NCBI GenBank assembly: GCA_949126835.1
Contig: OX421497.1
Location: 19,278,409 to 19,342,408, forward strand
From: Anisus vortex
Lineage: Eukaryota > Mollusca > Gastropoda > Planorbidae
Direction: 5' to 3'
DNA: 64,000 bases
The notes beneath the pieces were generated by a model. It had not been told where the DNA came from. It was given only the letters and a program-made list of their open reading frames with translations, and ran no database searches. The position numbers and the translations under genes are program-made. Position 1 is the stretch's first letter. Every line of letters begins with the position of its first letter. Positions 1 through 12,900 of this stretch are shown here, piece by piece.

Positions 1-3000
1 TATTTTTATACTTGACTTCAACTTGCTTTGTGACTTCTCTATTGGGTCAATTATAATTTGTATGTGTCCCGTTAGCAAGAGACTAAATCTTTTTTCTTCT
101 ACAGTTAATGAAACCTGTAAACATTTGTAGAAAAAAAAAACACAATTAATAAAGAAACTACAAACACTAAAATTGAACTTTTCATGTTGATTTATTCTTG
201 AACAAAAGTTTGTTCATAGGAATCATTCAATTAGATGTGTTACGTAGAAGGTCACTCCAATGTCCTTTTTCCCCACCTTATTTTATCATGTGACCTTTAT
301 TCTCTTTGGTTGGGGCCAGTGACCTTTTATGGTATACCTGTGTTCACTTGCTTGTTAGTTGTTCTGTGTGTACATGTTTGTTTTGCATGTTAACTCTGGT
401 GTTGACTTCTCCAATGTTAAATAAGATACAGCTAGAACCGCTAATACAGAAAGCAACCATATCCCTGGACACGCGAGTAACAGATGTTAATTTTCTAATT
501 TAGGATGATTAATGTTAAGTAATAAATTCAGTAGTAAATATATAATGTTATAAAATACTGCAAAGATAAAAGAAGCTAAGCTTGTAGACTTGAGAATGCC
601 TGGCTATACCTTTTTCATATTACTGTACAGACTTCACATTCGGTTTAGTGAGCTACTTATTTTATTTTTTTAAATTGTAGTATCATTATTATAAATGTAT
701 TATTTATTTACAACCCAGATGCTTCTATCTGTCCTCTAACTATGCAGGAAATAAATCCAGTTTTTTGTGTCCCAAATTAAAAAGTAGATTAACATGCTAA
801 CATGAAATTCCAACAAAAATTGTTTTGATAGCACATAGAATAGATCCAGTTATAAAAAAAAGTCATACTGGAGGACAAACTCGCTTTTGCTACCCAGTGT
901 AGCCAAGTCACCATATAATTTCAGTGTAAACAGTTGACTGGTCTCCTCAACTCTATGCTCCTGCAAGGCAGGGCAGTCTAGAAGCATATCAGACCAAATG
1001 ACTGAATAAGCTTCAACATATGTATGAACTTAAACTATAAAGTATCTAATTTTTCATTATCTCTTGCTCACATACACACATATACAAACTAACAGTACAG
1101 AGTTTAAAAAAAAATTATTATCCAGCACAATTCTTATAAACTCAAATAATAATTAATTGTCATTCTTTTTTTTCTCCATTCTTTTGACAAGTATAAAGCT
1201 CTCTTAATAATATCAATTTAGACTCACCATACATTTCTCATTTTCTATCTTATTCTTTTTTTGTGTTATTTTGAGGTTATTGAAAAGTCTTAATGATTAT
1301 GCATGCATTGTGAACCTAAAAGGTCAATGTATTCCAATACTTCTGGTCCTATTTGATCATTTACTATAAAAACATGCCTGTGTGCTGCGTTCCTGCTGCA
1401 AGTCAGAAAAGATGTAGAAGAATAAATTATATTTCATTTCCAAAAGATGTTACGGAAACGATTGTGAATGTCAGAGTTGAAGAATCACTTATTTTGTATG
1501 TAAGATTTTTTCAATTAATTTAAAAAGTGTTGCTGGATGTTCATGGTGCATTGATCCCTGGCCTATTGGCATATAGTTTAGTTTTAGAGTAAGCTAGTTG
1601 TAAACTAACAAATTTTTATTTAACTTAAGGCAACTGACACTTTGACTATAAAATATCACATACTCAATTTTGATGTTAAAAAACGGATTCCTCATTGCTT
1701 GATCTAATCTTGTATGTAACGTTTGTATATTCTAAAACACCAGAACTGGATGTTGAGGTTGAAATAGATTGTCAAACTCTAGCAACAGCTATACTTAAAA
1801 CAAGCTGAAAACATTATTTAAAGTGTGTAAACCAGAATTTCATGTATACATTGAACCCAATAGGTCAGGCCTTATTAAGACTAGTCAATACAAACTATTT
1901 TAATAATATAATATGGTCTGACTAAAACATATAACTTCTTTCATACTTTTCTGTCATTTTGATGGGCGTTTCTTTTCTCCATCACTTTGAGGTATACATA
2001 TGAACATACAGGGGTAGATAAAAAGAAACTCTCTTCTCACCCCTTTCTCCTTCATAATATAGATTGGTTTAACAACTATGGAATAATATAGGGACAAAAA
2101 AAACAACTACGGTATCTCATCCGTCTTTTTTGTGTGTGGACATTTTGCCATTGTAAACATAATTCCAATAGTACTAGTAACTTATAGTCATTTTGACAGT
2201 ATAACAACCATCTTCTTAAAATAATATGGGCACCAACTATAACTCTCTCAATTTCTCTTTCTGTTATCTTATAACCGCTATATTAATAGTAGGCCTACAT
2301 AGACAAAAAGAATTCATATTTTTGCCTTCTCTTTTTATTCTGTTCTTTTTACAATACCCCTTTAAAATATGTGGACAAAAATATCTCTTTCCCACTCAAT
2401 TATTTAACCCATCATTAGGACAGACATTACATTAAAGCTAATACTAAAAATGCTGTATAGTATTTTGAACTGTTTGTTTAAAGTCACCCTTAACTTCATT
2501 AGTGCAACAGCCTTCTTGAGATGTATTTACTTAGTGGTGTGTGTAATGATTAAGGGAAGATTTTTTTTTTTTTTAGAGCAATAATAGTTATTATAAGTAT
2601 AATAAAATAGTATAATTAAAATAGCACAATTCTTATTGACATAGAAACTGTTGGTCTTTCTATGGTTGGTCTATTTATTAAATGTGTTTTTTCTTTTTAC
2701 ATACAAAGTGTCTGATTTTTTTAAATAAATCTGAAGTTTTTTTTTACAGCTCATTAAAAACAAAAAAAAAATGTAAAGGTTTCTAATCAGTACAAAATTA
2801 CTGTATGTTGGGTAAGCTTTCTCTTCAACAAATTAATCAGCATTGAACTCTGCCACTGCAATACATACCAAGAGCGCACTGAGCATGCTAAATTTATTAG
2901 TATTGATAGAAGCACTATACAAATTATTATTATTTCATATCTATTTTTTATCTATGTCTTAACCAAACCAACAACTACAAAAAAAAAGTATAACAAAGTT

Positions 3001-3945
3001 GAAAAACCAAATTAAGGGTTAAATTCTGTTTATTTCAGGTCTTCAAGTGCTAATAAAAGTATATACAAGTGTACATTTACAAAATTGGAATGTTTTTGTT
3101 TAAACATTATGTAACAGAGGGTTCTTATTCTAAAATCCTTTCCAAGTCATAAATTTTACTTACCAGGTACTAAAATACAAAATGTATTTCTCAATACAAA
3201 CCACTAGTGTGCTATGTATAGGTAGGTATATGTATATGGTTCAATATAAAAAAAAATATTTCAGAATGTTTTTAAAGTACCAGTAGTTATAAGCTCATGT
3301 AGTCATTTCAGAAAAAAAAAAACATGATAGAGTTAAGGATTTTTTAATAAAAAGAGCTCGTTCTTAATCTAAATTTATATTTTTCACCTTGCTTTGTTAG
3401 CATTGTACCAAACTTCAAAAAAACTATTTTTCAAACCCTACATGAACCCTTTTAAAAGTAAACAAATGAATGACATAAGACATTCAAAAATTATTGTAAC
3501 TATTTTTAAAAAGTACTATTAGTGAAAAGTCACACAATAAGTAGAATACATGTGTTAGCATACAATGTTTATAAAAAAAAACTTTAGAGTAAAAACCATA
3601 ATTAAGATTTATCAACAAAAAATTTTTTTATTTACTTTTAGAAACTCTTTATAACTATAAAACCTTTATACATGTAAATGTTTTCTTTTGGCATTTGTCT
3701 AATTTTGATCAAGACAAACATATTTTTACATCAAAATTGTAAATAAAATATCAAATCGGTATAAATTTTGAAATCATAGCAATGTAAAAAATAATGTAAA
3801 ACGTTAAATTAACCAGTTATAATTCTGTTATATCCAATATTAGGCTCAAGTGTAAAATACAACACTACATATAATCATTTAAAGGTTAAGAAAGAAATAG
3901 CTCAATAAAAAATTTGAAACAATGCTCAATGAAGGCAACTGAGAC
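1..3945. other. Gene-poor 3' flank of the BRICHOS-like gene
   Basis: No convincing gene is seen here. The stretch is very AT-rich with many A and T runs. The part next to 3945 should be the 3' untranslated region of the minus-strand BRICHOS-like gene; a minus-strand AATAAA lies at 3632-3627, about 315 bases past the stop. A short dispersed-repeat tail (GCACTGAGCATGCTAAA, then a TATACAAATTATTATT end) lies near 2874-2935. A short THAP-like open segment at 1374-1499 is listed separately. Confidence 0.5.
1374..1499 (+). other. Possible THAP-like zinc-finger N-terminal exon (weak)
   Basis: An ATG opens a 42-codon segment starting MPVCCVPAASQKRCRR, continuing through ISFPKD, and ending exactly at a good splice donor (GTAAGA at 1500). 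A Met-Pro start, a close Cys pair and a Phe-Pro-Lys pattern recall the start of THAP DNA-binding domains. Those occur in cellular regulators and in P-element transposases. The rest of the domain (the later Trp, Cys and His) was not found downstream, so this may be a lone relic exon or chance. Confidence 0.25.
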
Positions 3946-6900
3946 TTAAATGTAAACAACTTTCATTTCAGTAGTCACTTCTGTTGAAGAAATAAAACAA
4001 GAATTCAGTGTACTGGTAATATAAATTATGTTTTTATACAAGAAATGATGATTAAATAACACAGTTTTCTTATCCGACCATATACAATGATTAAAATATG
4101 CTTTTACCTATCAGTTCAATCTGCATCACCCAGACTGACTCAGCATTTTCACAGTGAGCAGTGATGTGAACATCTCCAATACGTTTGATGACATCAAGCT
4201 CTATGGGTCCACTAAGAACCTTAAGAGCAACTGTGTCATTACGGTCTGTTTTCTGAAGAAGAAAAAAAAAGTTTACTTGTAGCCGAGAACAAAGTGACAG
4301 AGAACAAAGTGACAGAGAACAAAGTGACAGAGAACAAAGTGACAGAGAACAAAGTGACAGAGAACAAAGTGACAGAGAACAATGATATTTTCTCAACTCA
4401 ATTTAAAGTTGTGTATACAATGCATGATTACTAGGTCTGCTTTACCTGCAGAAAATATTTCATAATAATACAATTCATGCAAAATAAAATGTCAAATTTA
4501 ATTGAGAAAATCTATATATATATATAAAGTAGACAGTGCTAATTGGTGGGTGTGTTGGATTCATTGTGTTTAGATGTGAGTTGAGTGCTATATGTTATTA
4601 ACTAAAATACAAGGCATTGCTCTTTGTTCGGGAGGAAATTGGTGTGGCCTTGCTTGGGCCCATTGAAGTTTTTCTTTTTAAAGTTGCTTTTTAGCATACT
4701 TTTTACAGTGTTGTAGCTGACAAGTCTTTCAGATTGGTTCATTTTTGTTTCCTTTCCAGCCAACTTGACAGATTTTTCATTGCCTAATATGCCAATATGC
4801 CCTAGTATCCACTGTAAAGTTATGTTGATGTTGTGTATGTACTTATAAGTGTAGTCCACTGTGTATTCTAGTAAGAGTTTGTTTAAGTTGGGTGTTGTTA
4901 GTTTTTGTTTGTAGTGCTGATTGGGGTTCTGTAAAAATGAATATATATGTGTTTGGGCTGGGTTGTTTGTTATTGTATATATGTTCTAATATCTCTTGAG
5001 CAATATTCAGGGCATCAGCTTTTGCTTGGAAATTTTGGCAGTAGTATCCACAAAGAGCCCATATCACACGGTATTTTGTCAGAGAAGATCAGATAAGAGC
5101 TTAGTAAAGTAAAGTACCCTTCGGACTATACTGATCATAGGGTTGGTAAAGCAGCGTTCACCAGTTTCTGTGGCCACGGCATATGAGGGAATGTGTGGCC
5201 AGCACAATTGTCAGCCGCCTTTACTTTACCCCAACTAGTGTCAGGCACCCATCAGAGCTGGGTAGACTCGGGCACCCTCAAGTCCCGGAAAAAAATCCTA
5301 GCCTGCACCAGGATTCGAACCCAGAACCTTCAGATCGCCAGTTGAACGCGCTGCCGCTCTGCCACCGTCCCCCATGATAAGAGCTTAGCCCAGCATTTAT
5401 TGTGGCTTTAAATGCTAAACTATCTGTGTAGATATGAATGGCTTGTTTGGGTTAGCTTTCTATTGTTTCTAATGTTTCTACTTTAAGCTCTAAAGTGGTT
5501 GGATGTTTTGTTGAAGCTTGTGTTGTTCAATGAAAGTTTAATGTTTGGTTGGTTGCCTTTGTCTTTCTCCAGGGTGGGACTGTGTGTCTTGAAATGGCTT
5601 CTCTGTTATCAGGAAGATGATGTTTTCCTCCTAATTCTTCAATTTGTAATACATTTTTTTGCTTCTTTTAAATGTTGTCCTGCTTCACTAGGTCAGCTTT
5701 TTATTTGGATGGCCTTTTCTAATCTTTTATAACTTTTGACTGCTTCTAATACAGCCAGCCCTGTCTTGTCTAAGCTTTAATGACTCAATGTTTGCATCTA
5801 ATTCACAGGCTGCTCCATTAATGTAGTGCAGCTTGGTTCTGTATTATCTCCAGTGCATTTTCTTATGTTTGATTGGCTGTTGTTTGTAGGAATAGGCAGT
5901 ATTCAAGGCAGGAGCTAAGCAAGGATTTTTCTCAGAGGGACTAAACTTCTGCATTACACATGTCCCAACTATTTTGCTAATATAGTACAGATTTTTTTTA
6001 AAGTTTAAAAAAAACAAAAAGTCTTTCAAAATGTGTATGTGTTGGTGTATGTTGAGATAGTGAGCAGTGCTTTGTTTGGTTTGATCCTTGTTAAAACTGG
6101 GTATTTCTCTGTTCTCTATATTAGTAGGTAATCTGCATGTACTGCCTTCTTTACTGTAATAAGATCTGGCAGGTCATTAAATAAATATAAGGATGCTGAT
6201 CTTTAAGGGAGTCCTACAGCCAGGGTCTTTTTGTCCTGTGTTGCACCTTCAAATTTTCTTTTGTTGTTATGCGTTTATCCTTGTGTACATTTTACCTTCC
6301 TCATTTTCATAAACTGTCCTGTTCAACGAACGCTATTGTATGCTTGTTGACTGTCAATAAAGACAAATGTTTTGTGTTTATTGCTTTAGAATCCTTCAAC
6401 TGTGCCTTGTATGAATCTGTAGAGGTGGTATTCTGTCCTACTAGCTATTCTAAAACCTGCTTGTGTGTTCTATAATGAATGTGTTTTTTTCTTGTGTATG
6501 AGTATTATCTGAGCTGTTCTCCATTCTTTTGGTATGATCCTGTCACCCAACTAGTACTGATATATATGAATCAGTTTGTTTGTTACTATATCAGAACCTA
6601 AGAACTTCCTAGTTGTGAGTTTTTTAATAGCTTTTTGAGTTCTTGTTTTGTAAAAGGTCTATCCAATGCTCTAATGTTGGCAGATGGGCACACACTTAAC
6701 CATTTGGAGAGCTCTGTGGATGGTGGAGAATGGACCATAGGCCAGTCCCATCTCATTTCACAGAAATCCTGTTTCAATAAAAGCCTGATTCTAGAATACC
6801 TCCCACAGGTACTGAGATCAAAATACAAAATTCTTTTGAACCGTGGGATTTTGAAAAAAAAAAAAGCCACAAGAATCACACAGTAATTTTAAATATAAAA

Positions 6901-9900
6901 ACTATGTTTTAAAAGTAAAGCAAAAGTAAAGTCTCCTGTCTGACCAAATTGAACCATAGGGTCGGTGAAGAAGCATTCACCAGTTTCTGTGGACACGGCA
7001 TACTAGGTTTATTTTGTGGCCAGCACACTGCTCAATCGTCTTTCCTTTACCCCAACTTAAGTCAGGTACCCATCAAAGCTGGGTAGACTCAGGGACACCC
7101 TTCAGACCTGAGAACAAATCCTAGCCTTCAGCAGGATTTGAACCCAGGACCTTAGGCTGCCATGCCCACAAAGTATGTTTTACAAAATCAGAATCGGCTT
7201 ACCTCATACAACTGCCAGCGTTCATAGCCTTCTTCAAATGTTTCATCAAGACGATCAATATAACATTTGTTGCCATCAATGTCTTTGTAGGCAATAAGGC
7301 CCTAATTTGAAAATAAGTGTTATAATGTTAGAACTATAGTTTCAAAGGTTTGTCTAAACTAATATAGAAAACTGAATATAAAAAACAAAACCACCAAAAA
7401 AAAAATGTGTACAATTGACAGCTAATGAAAAAAATACACAGAAATTTATTACAAGCACTAGTATAGAACCATAAAGTAGCCACTTGTATATAGAATATTT
7501 TGTTAAGCAATGGAAATCACTGCAAGTTTTCTGATATCATTATTTATATAGGCTTTGAATAGATTGTTTGGATAATAAAATAAAGTTGCAATGCAAATGA
7601 TGCCAACACAAGTTATCTACCCTTTCTTTGGCCTACTAAATCCAAGGTGTTAGTGATGTCATGTAATACCATTCTGAACTCACTGAACTACACATACATA
7701 GTTAAATGTTCAGTACATAGCTATAAAATGAACAATATTTTTTTTATCAAAATAATTTAAGTTTTTTTTTATGTCAAAAAAAAGACCATAATTTTTTTTT
7801 AAAGCTTAGTAAATGCAAAATATTGACAGACATAAATTTTAAACAGTGAACATTTTTATTTCAATTGCATTTTAATTGAAATTGCAGGATTATTAGAGTT
7901 GAAAAGTTTTGATTCCTAAGATATAGAATGAGTAGCAAATTTTTATATTTTGCTGTTTGGGGAATTACCCTAAATATCTATGTAAGTTGCATCCAGCAAA
8001 AGTTTTTAGAAATATATAGATTAATAAATATATTTTTATTATTGTTATTAGCTACATACTCTGTCATATTCATGAAGTACTTCTCTTGCATTGGTCTTGG
8101 AGTTTTCATCACCATTATGCTTAGCGTAAATCAACTGATTTTCTGGATCCACTTTAACATTTTCAGGGAGACCTTTTCTGCGGCATTCCCAACTCTTAAA
8201 AATGACAAATGCTCCAAATGAATGTTAAAAGTTAAAAAAGTGAAAAATTTGTTAGAAATTAGCTCATTAATCAAAGATTTAATTAAATAACATGTGACAA
8301 AAACTAATGATTTAAAAGCACTGTAAACTTGGATTATAAACATGCATAAATGGAAAAAAATCTAACAGATAAACATTAAAGGCATACATATAAATAAATA
8401 ATAGATAGGAGAAATGGATAAATCAGTAAATAACAAACAGAAGTAATGGCTTTTTACTTTTCTCTGATGGCGAAAGTGAAGCACCAGTAACATTGTACCA
8501 AGCGCTGCAACTGCTACACCAATCACAACTAACGCACCACACACAATTCTTCTGCATCTCTGTTGCTTTCGTAGATGGCGAAGATTCCGGGCTCGTCGCT
8601 CAGTCTCCACATTTATGATTGCTGGAAGTTCCTCTCCATTGTTCTTCTCTGGTAAAATCTGAATATACAAACTATGTGTAAATGATTATGAAAAACAGAA
8701 ATGAGGATAAAGATGTGGTTGTTTCCTTTTCATTGGATTAGGGTTCTGTCATTCATAGATATTAATTACAGTATATACTTGCATACAAGTACCACCTTTA
8801 GTTTAGGGTTATGGAAATATTCTGTCATTCATAGATATTAATTACAGTATATACTTGCATACAAGTACCACCTTTAGTTTAGGGTGATGGAAATATTCTG
8901 TCATTCATAGATATTAATTACAGTATATACTTGCATACAAGTACCACCTTTAGTTTAGGGTGATGGAAATATTCTGTCATTCATAGATAATAATTACAGT
9001 ATATACTTGCATACAAGTACCACCTTTAGTTTAGGGTGATGGAAATATTCTGTCATTCATAGATATTAATTACAGTATATACTTGCATACAAGTACCACC
9101 TTTAGTTTAGGGTGATGGAAATATTCTGTCATTCATAGATATTAATTACAGTATATACTTGCATACAAGTACCACCTTTAGTTTAGGGTTCTGTCATTGA
9201 TAGATATTAATTACAGTATATACTTGCATACAAGTACCACCTTTAGTTTAGGGTGATGGAAATTAGATTCTGCACTTGACTTGCATATAAGTACCACCTT
9301 TAGTTTAGGGTTATGTAAATTAGATTCTGCACTTCACTTGCATATAAGTACCACCTTTAGTTTAGGGTTATGGAAATTAGATTCTGCACTTGACTTGCAT
9401 ATAAGTACCACCTTTAGTTTAGGGTTATGGAAATTAGATTCTGCACTTGACTTGCATATAAGTACCACCTTTAGTTTAGGGTGATGGAAATTAGATTCTG
9501 CACTTGACTTGCATACAAGTACCACCTTTAGTTTAGAGTTATGGAAATTAGATTCTGCACTTGACTTGCATATAAGTACCACCTTTAGTTTAGGGTGATG
9601 GAAATTAGATTCTGCACTTGACTTGCATACAAGTACCACCTTTAGTTTAGGGTGATGGAAATTAGATTCTGCACTTGACTTGCATATAAGTACCACCTTT
9701 AGTTTAGGGTTATGGAAATTAGATTCTGCACTTGACTTGCATATAAGTACCACCTTTAGTTTAGGGTTATGGAAATTAGATTCTGCACTTGACTTGCATA
9801 TAAGTACCACCTTTAGTTTAGGGTGATGGAAATATTCTGTCATTCATAGATATTAATTACAGTATATACTTGCATACAAGTACCACCTTTAGTTTAGGGT

Positions 9901-12900
9901 GATGGAAATATTCTGTCATTCATAGATAATAATTACAGTATATACTTGCATACAAGTACCACCTTTAGTTTAGGGTGATGGAAATATTCTGTCATTCATA
10001 GATATTAATTACAGTATATACTTGCATACAAGTACCACCTTTAGTTTAGGGTGATGGAAATTAGATTCTGCACTTGACTTGCATATAAGTACCACCTTTA
10101 GTTTAGGGTTATGTAAATTAGATTCTGCACTTCACTTGCATATAAGTACCACCTTTAGTTTAGGGTTATGGAAATTAGATTCTGCACTTGACTTGCATAT
10201 AAGTACCACCTTTAGTTTAGGGTTATGGAAATTAGATTCTGCACTTGACTTGCATATAAGTACCACCTTTAGTTTAGGGTGATGGAAATTAGATTCTGCA
10301 CTTGACTTGCATACAAGTACCACCTTTAGTTTAGAGTTATGGAAATTAGATTCTGCACTTGACTTGCATATAAGTACCACCTTTAGTTTAGGGTGATGGA
10401 AATTAGATTCTGCACTTGACTTGCATACAAGTACCACCTTTAGTTTAGGGTGATGGAAATTAGATTCTGCACTTGACTTGCATATAAGTACCACCTTTAG
10501 TTTAGGGTTATGTAAATTAGATTCTGCACTTGACTTGCATATAAGTACCACCTTTAGTTTAGGGTTATGGAAATTAGATTCTGCACTTGACTTGCATATA
10601 AGTACCACCTTTAGTTTAGGGTTATGTAAATTAAATTCTGCACTTGACTTGCATATAAGTACCATCTTTAGATTAGGGTTATGTAAATTAGATTCTGCAC
10701 TTGACTTGCATATAAGCCACACCTTTAATTTTGATCTGAAATGTTTTTAATTTGTTAACATAAAATTACCAAATATTCACTTTGTTTGGAAACTTTTTTT
10801 ATAAATATAGTATGCAATCATTCATAACGCAAACTTTAACCAAAATTGGAGCTGCTGATTCTTCCTGGCATCTCCTACTCAATGGACACCAAAATAGTGC
10901 CTAAATTATGGACAATTTTGCCCCAGACATTGAAGTTGAAGAAATCAGACAAAAATGGAGTCATTTAAAGATCTACATTTTCGACTAGAACTTTTTTTTA
11001 CCCTGCTCCAGGCCCTAAACACTGTGGCTGAAACGTTGAACTAGAGTGCACTGAGCATGCTAAAATATTCAACAGCATGGATAGACATGTTATACAAATG
11101 ACTATGAACTGTTTGTAATGTTATACAAATGACTATGAACTGTTTGCAATGTTATACAAGTGACTATGAACTGTTTGTAATGTTATACAAGTGACTATGA
11201 ACTGTTTGTAATGTTATACAAGTGACTATGAACTGTTTGTAATGTTATACAAATGACTATGAACTGTTTGTAATGTTATACAAATGACTATGAACTGTTT
11301 GTAATGTTATACAAATGACTATGAACTGTTTGTAATGTTATACAAATGACTATGAACTGTTTGTAATGTTATACAAATGACTATGAACTGTTTGTAATGT
11401 TATACAAATGACTATGAACTGTTTGTAATGTTATACAAGTGACTATGAACTGTTAGTAACGATTCCAAACACAACTGCTTGCAAATAATAAGAGTTGAGT
11501 GCTGGCTTCTCTTGTTCTCTTTAAGACTAGCAATAAATTGCAATTATAATAACTTTTCAGCTTAATGAAAAGTGACATGTCATTTAGATAGAAAAGAAAA
11601 CACTTAATAAAAAATATGTGACTTTTTTTTCAAACCAAATTTTTTTTTACTAAAAATCTGAAAAGTATCTGCCATGGTTTTTTTTAGATACTAGTCAATA
11701 GCTGAGCTCCATGCGAACATTTTTTCAGTTGTTGTTTTTTAGTGTCTTATGTCTTACTAGATCTAAGAATGGCAGAAATTGTTCGCTTATAAAATAATAA
11801 AATAGTATTAAAAAAACATTGGAAAACAATTTTTAATTTCCCGGACTCTTCCTATATTCCTATAAGATAAGATAAGATTGCTTTATTGATCCAAATAAAT
11901 GGAAATTTGAATTGATTACATAAATTCCGTCTTTCAGCATACCGGTAATTAAAACAATATTAAAGAACCATATATAGTCAAACACAATAGACATTCGCGC
12001 ACACTATCAAACCATTTATCATACAAGAAAAAAAAGTATCATTTAGGAGTCAGCTATTGAGCCATTATATTTCCTGGCTGACTGGTGATTCTTTTAGAAA
12101 ATTCTCACTGATCGTGGAACAAAAGAGTTCTTAAATCTCTCTGTTCTTGCCCTTATCAAAAGAAGCTGACCACTTTGACAAGATATGGTGTAATTACTGT
12201 GAAGCGGGTGTGCATGACCTTGGGAGGATTTTATCAATCATAGACAGGCACCTTGAACTGAATAGATCTGCAAGAGATGGTAATTCTGTCTGTGTAGTAA
12301 GAGAGGATTTGTTTATTAGGCGGTTTATCCGGTATTTGTTCAATGTGGTAGTATTACCATACCAGCAGGTGATTGCAAAGGTTATGATGCTACCAACAGT
12401 CGCCGAGTAAAAGAGATTCATAATGTTTTTCTCTATCTGAAATGTTTTTAGTTTACTAAAAAAAGAAAAGTCTTTGGTGCATTTTCTTACACAGGCTTTG
12501 GCAGTGGTCAGACCAAGTCAGCTTGTCAGTAATTGTGACGCCAAGATTTATATTGCGAGACTTGATCTATTATTTGGTTGTTTACTTGTAAATTAGCCAG
12601 GTCTCAGTGTAGAATAGGCCTAGGCCTACTTGTAGTCCCAGACTTATTAATACTACTTATAGATATATTATAAATATAGCTTGTTATATTATTATACTAG
12701 GCCTATACGTCGTATACTATACATCTATGCCTATATAGTATATAATTTTATTTACTATATAGTAGGCCTACATAGGCATTTATAGGCCTACTTATATTTA
12801 TATAGTAGGCCTATAGGCCAGATGCCTAGAGCTATAGCATAGTTACACATAGTAGTTATAAAATATAGCCACTTTATATTATAATTAGGCTATAGGGGAC

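Noticed and set aside
5183..5377. 64-codon plus-strand frame
   Set aside because: It is the antisense of the SINE at 5105-5375, including its tRNA-like head.
8745..10715. CRISPR-like regular spacing of repeats
   Set aside because: The whole unit is repeated, with no unique spacers, and the DNA is animal nuclear. It is a minisatellite.
9334..10722. Long minus-strand frames of 169 and 196 codons with a repeated 19-residue motif
   Set aside because: They are produced by the 57-bp tandem repeat (57 = 3 x 19). There is no start, splice or conservation support, and the array lies inside an intron of the BRICHOS-like gene on the same strand.
12147..12410. 87-codon plus-strand frame
   Set aside because: It is the antisense shadow of a LINE post-RT region on the minus strand (WYGNTT, SRCLSMI).
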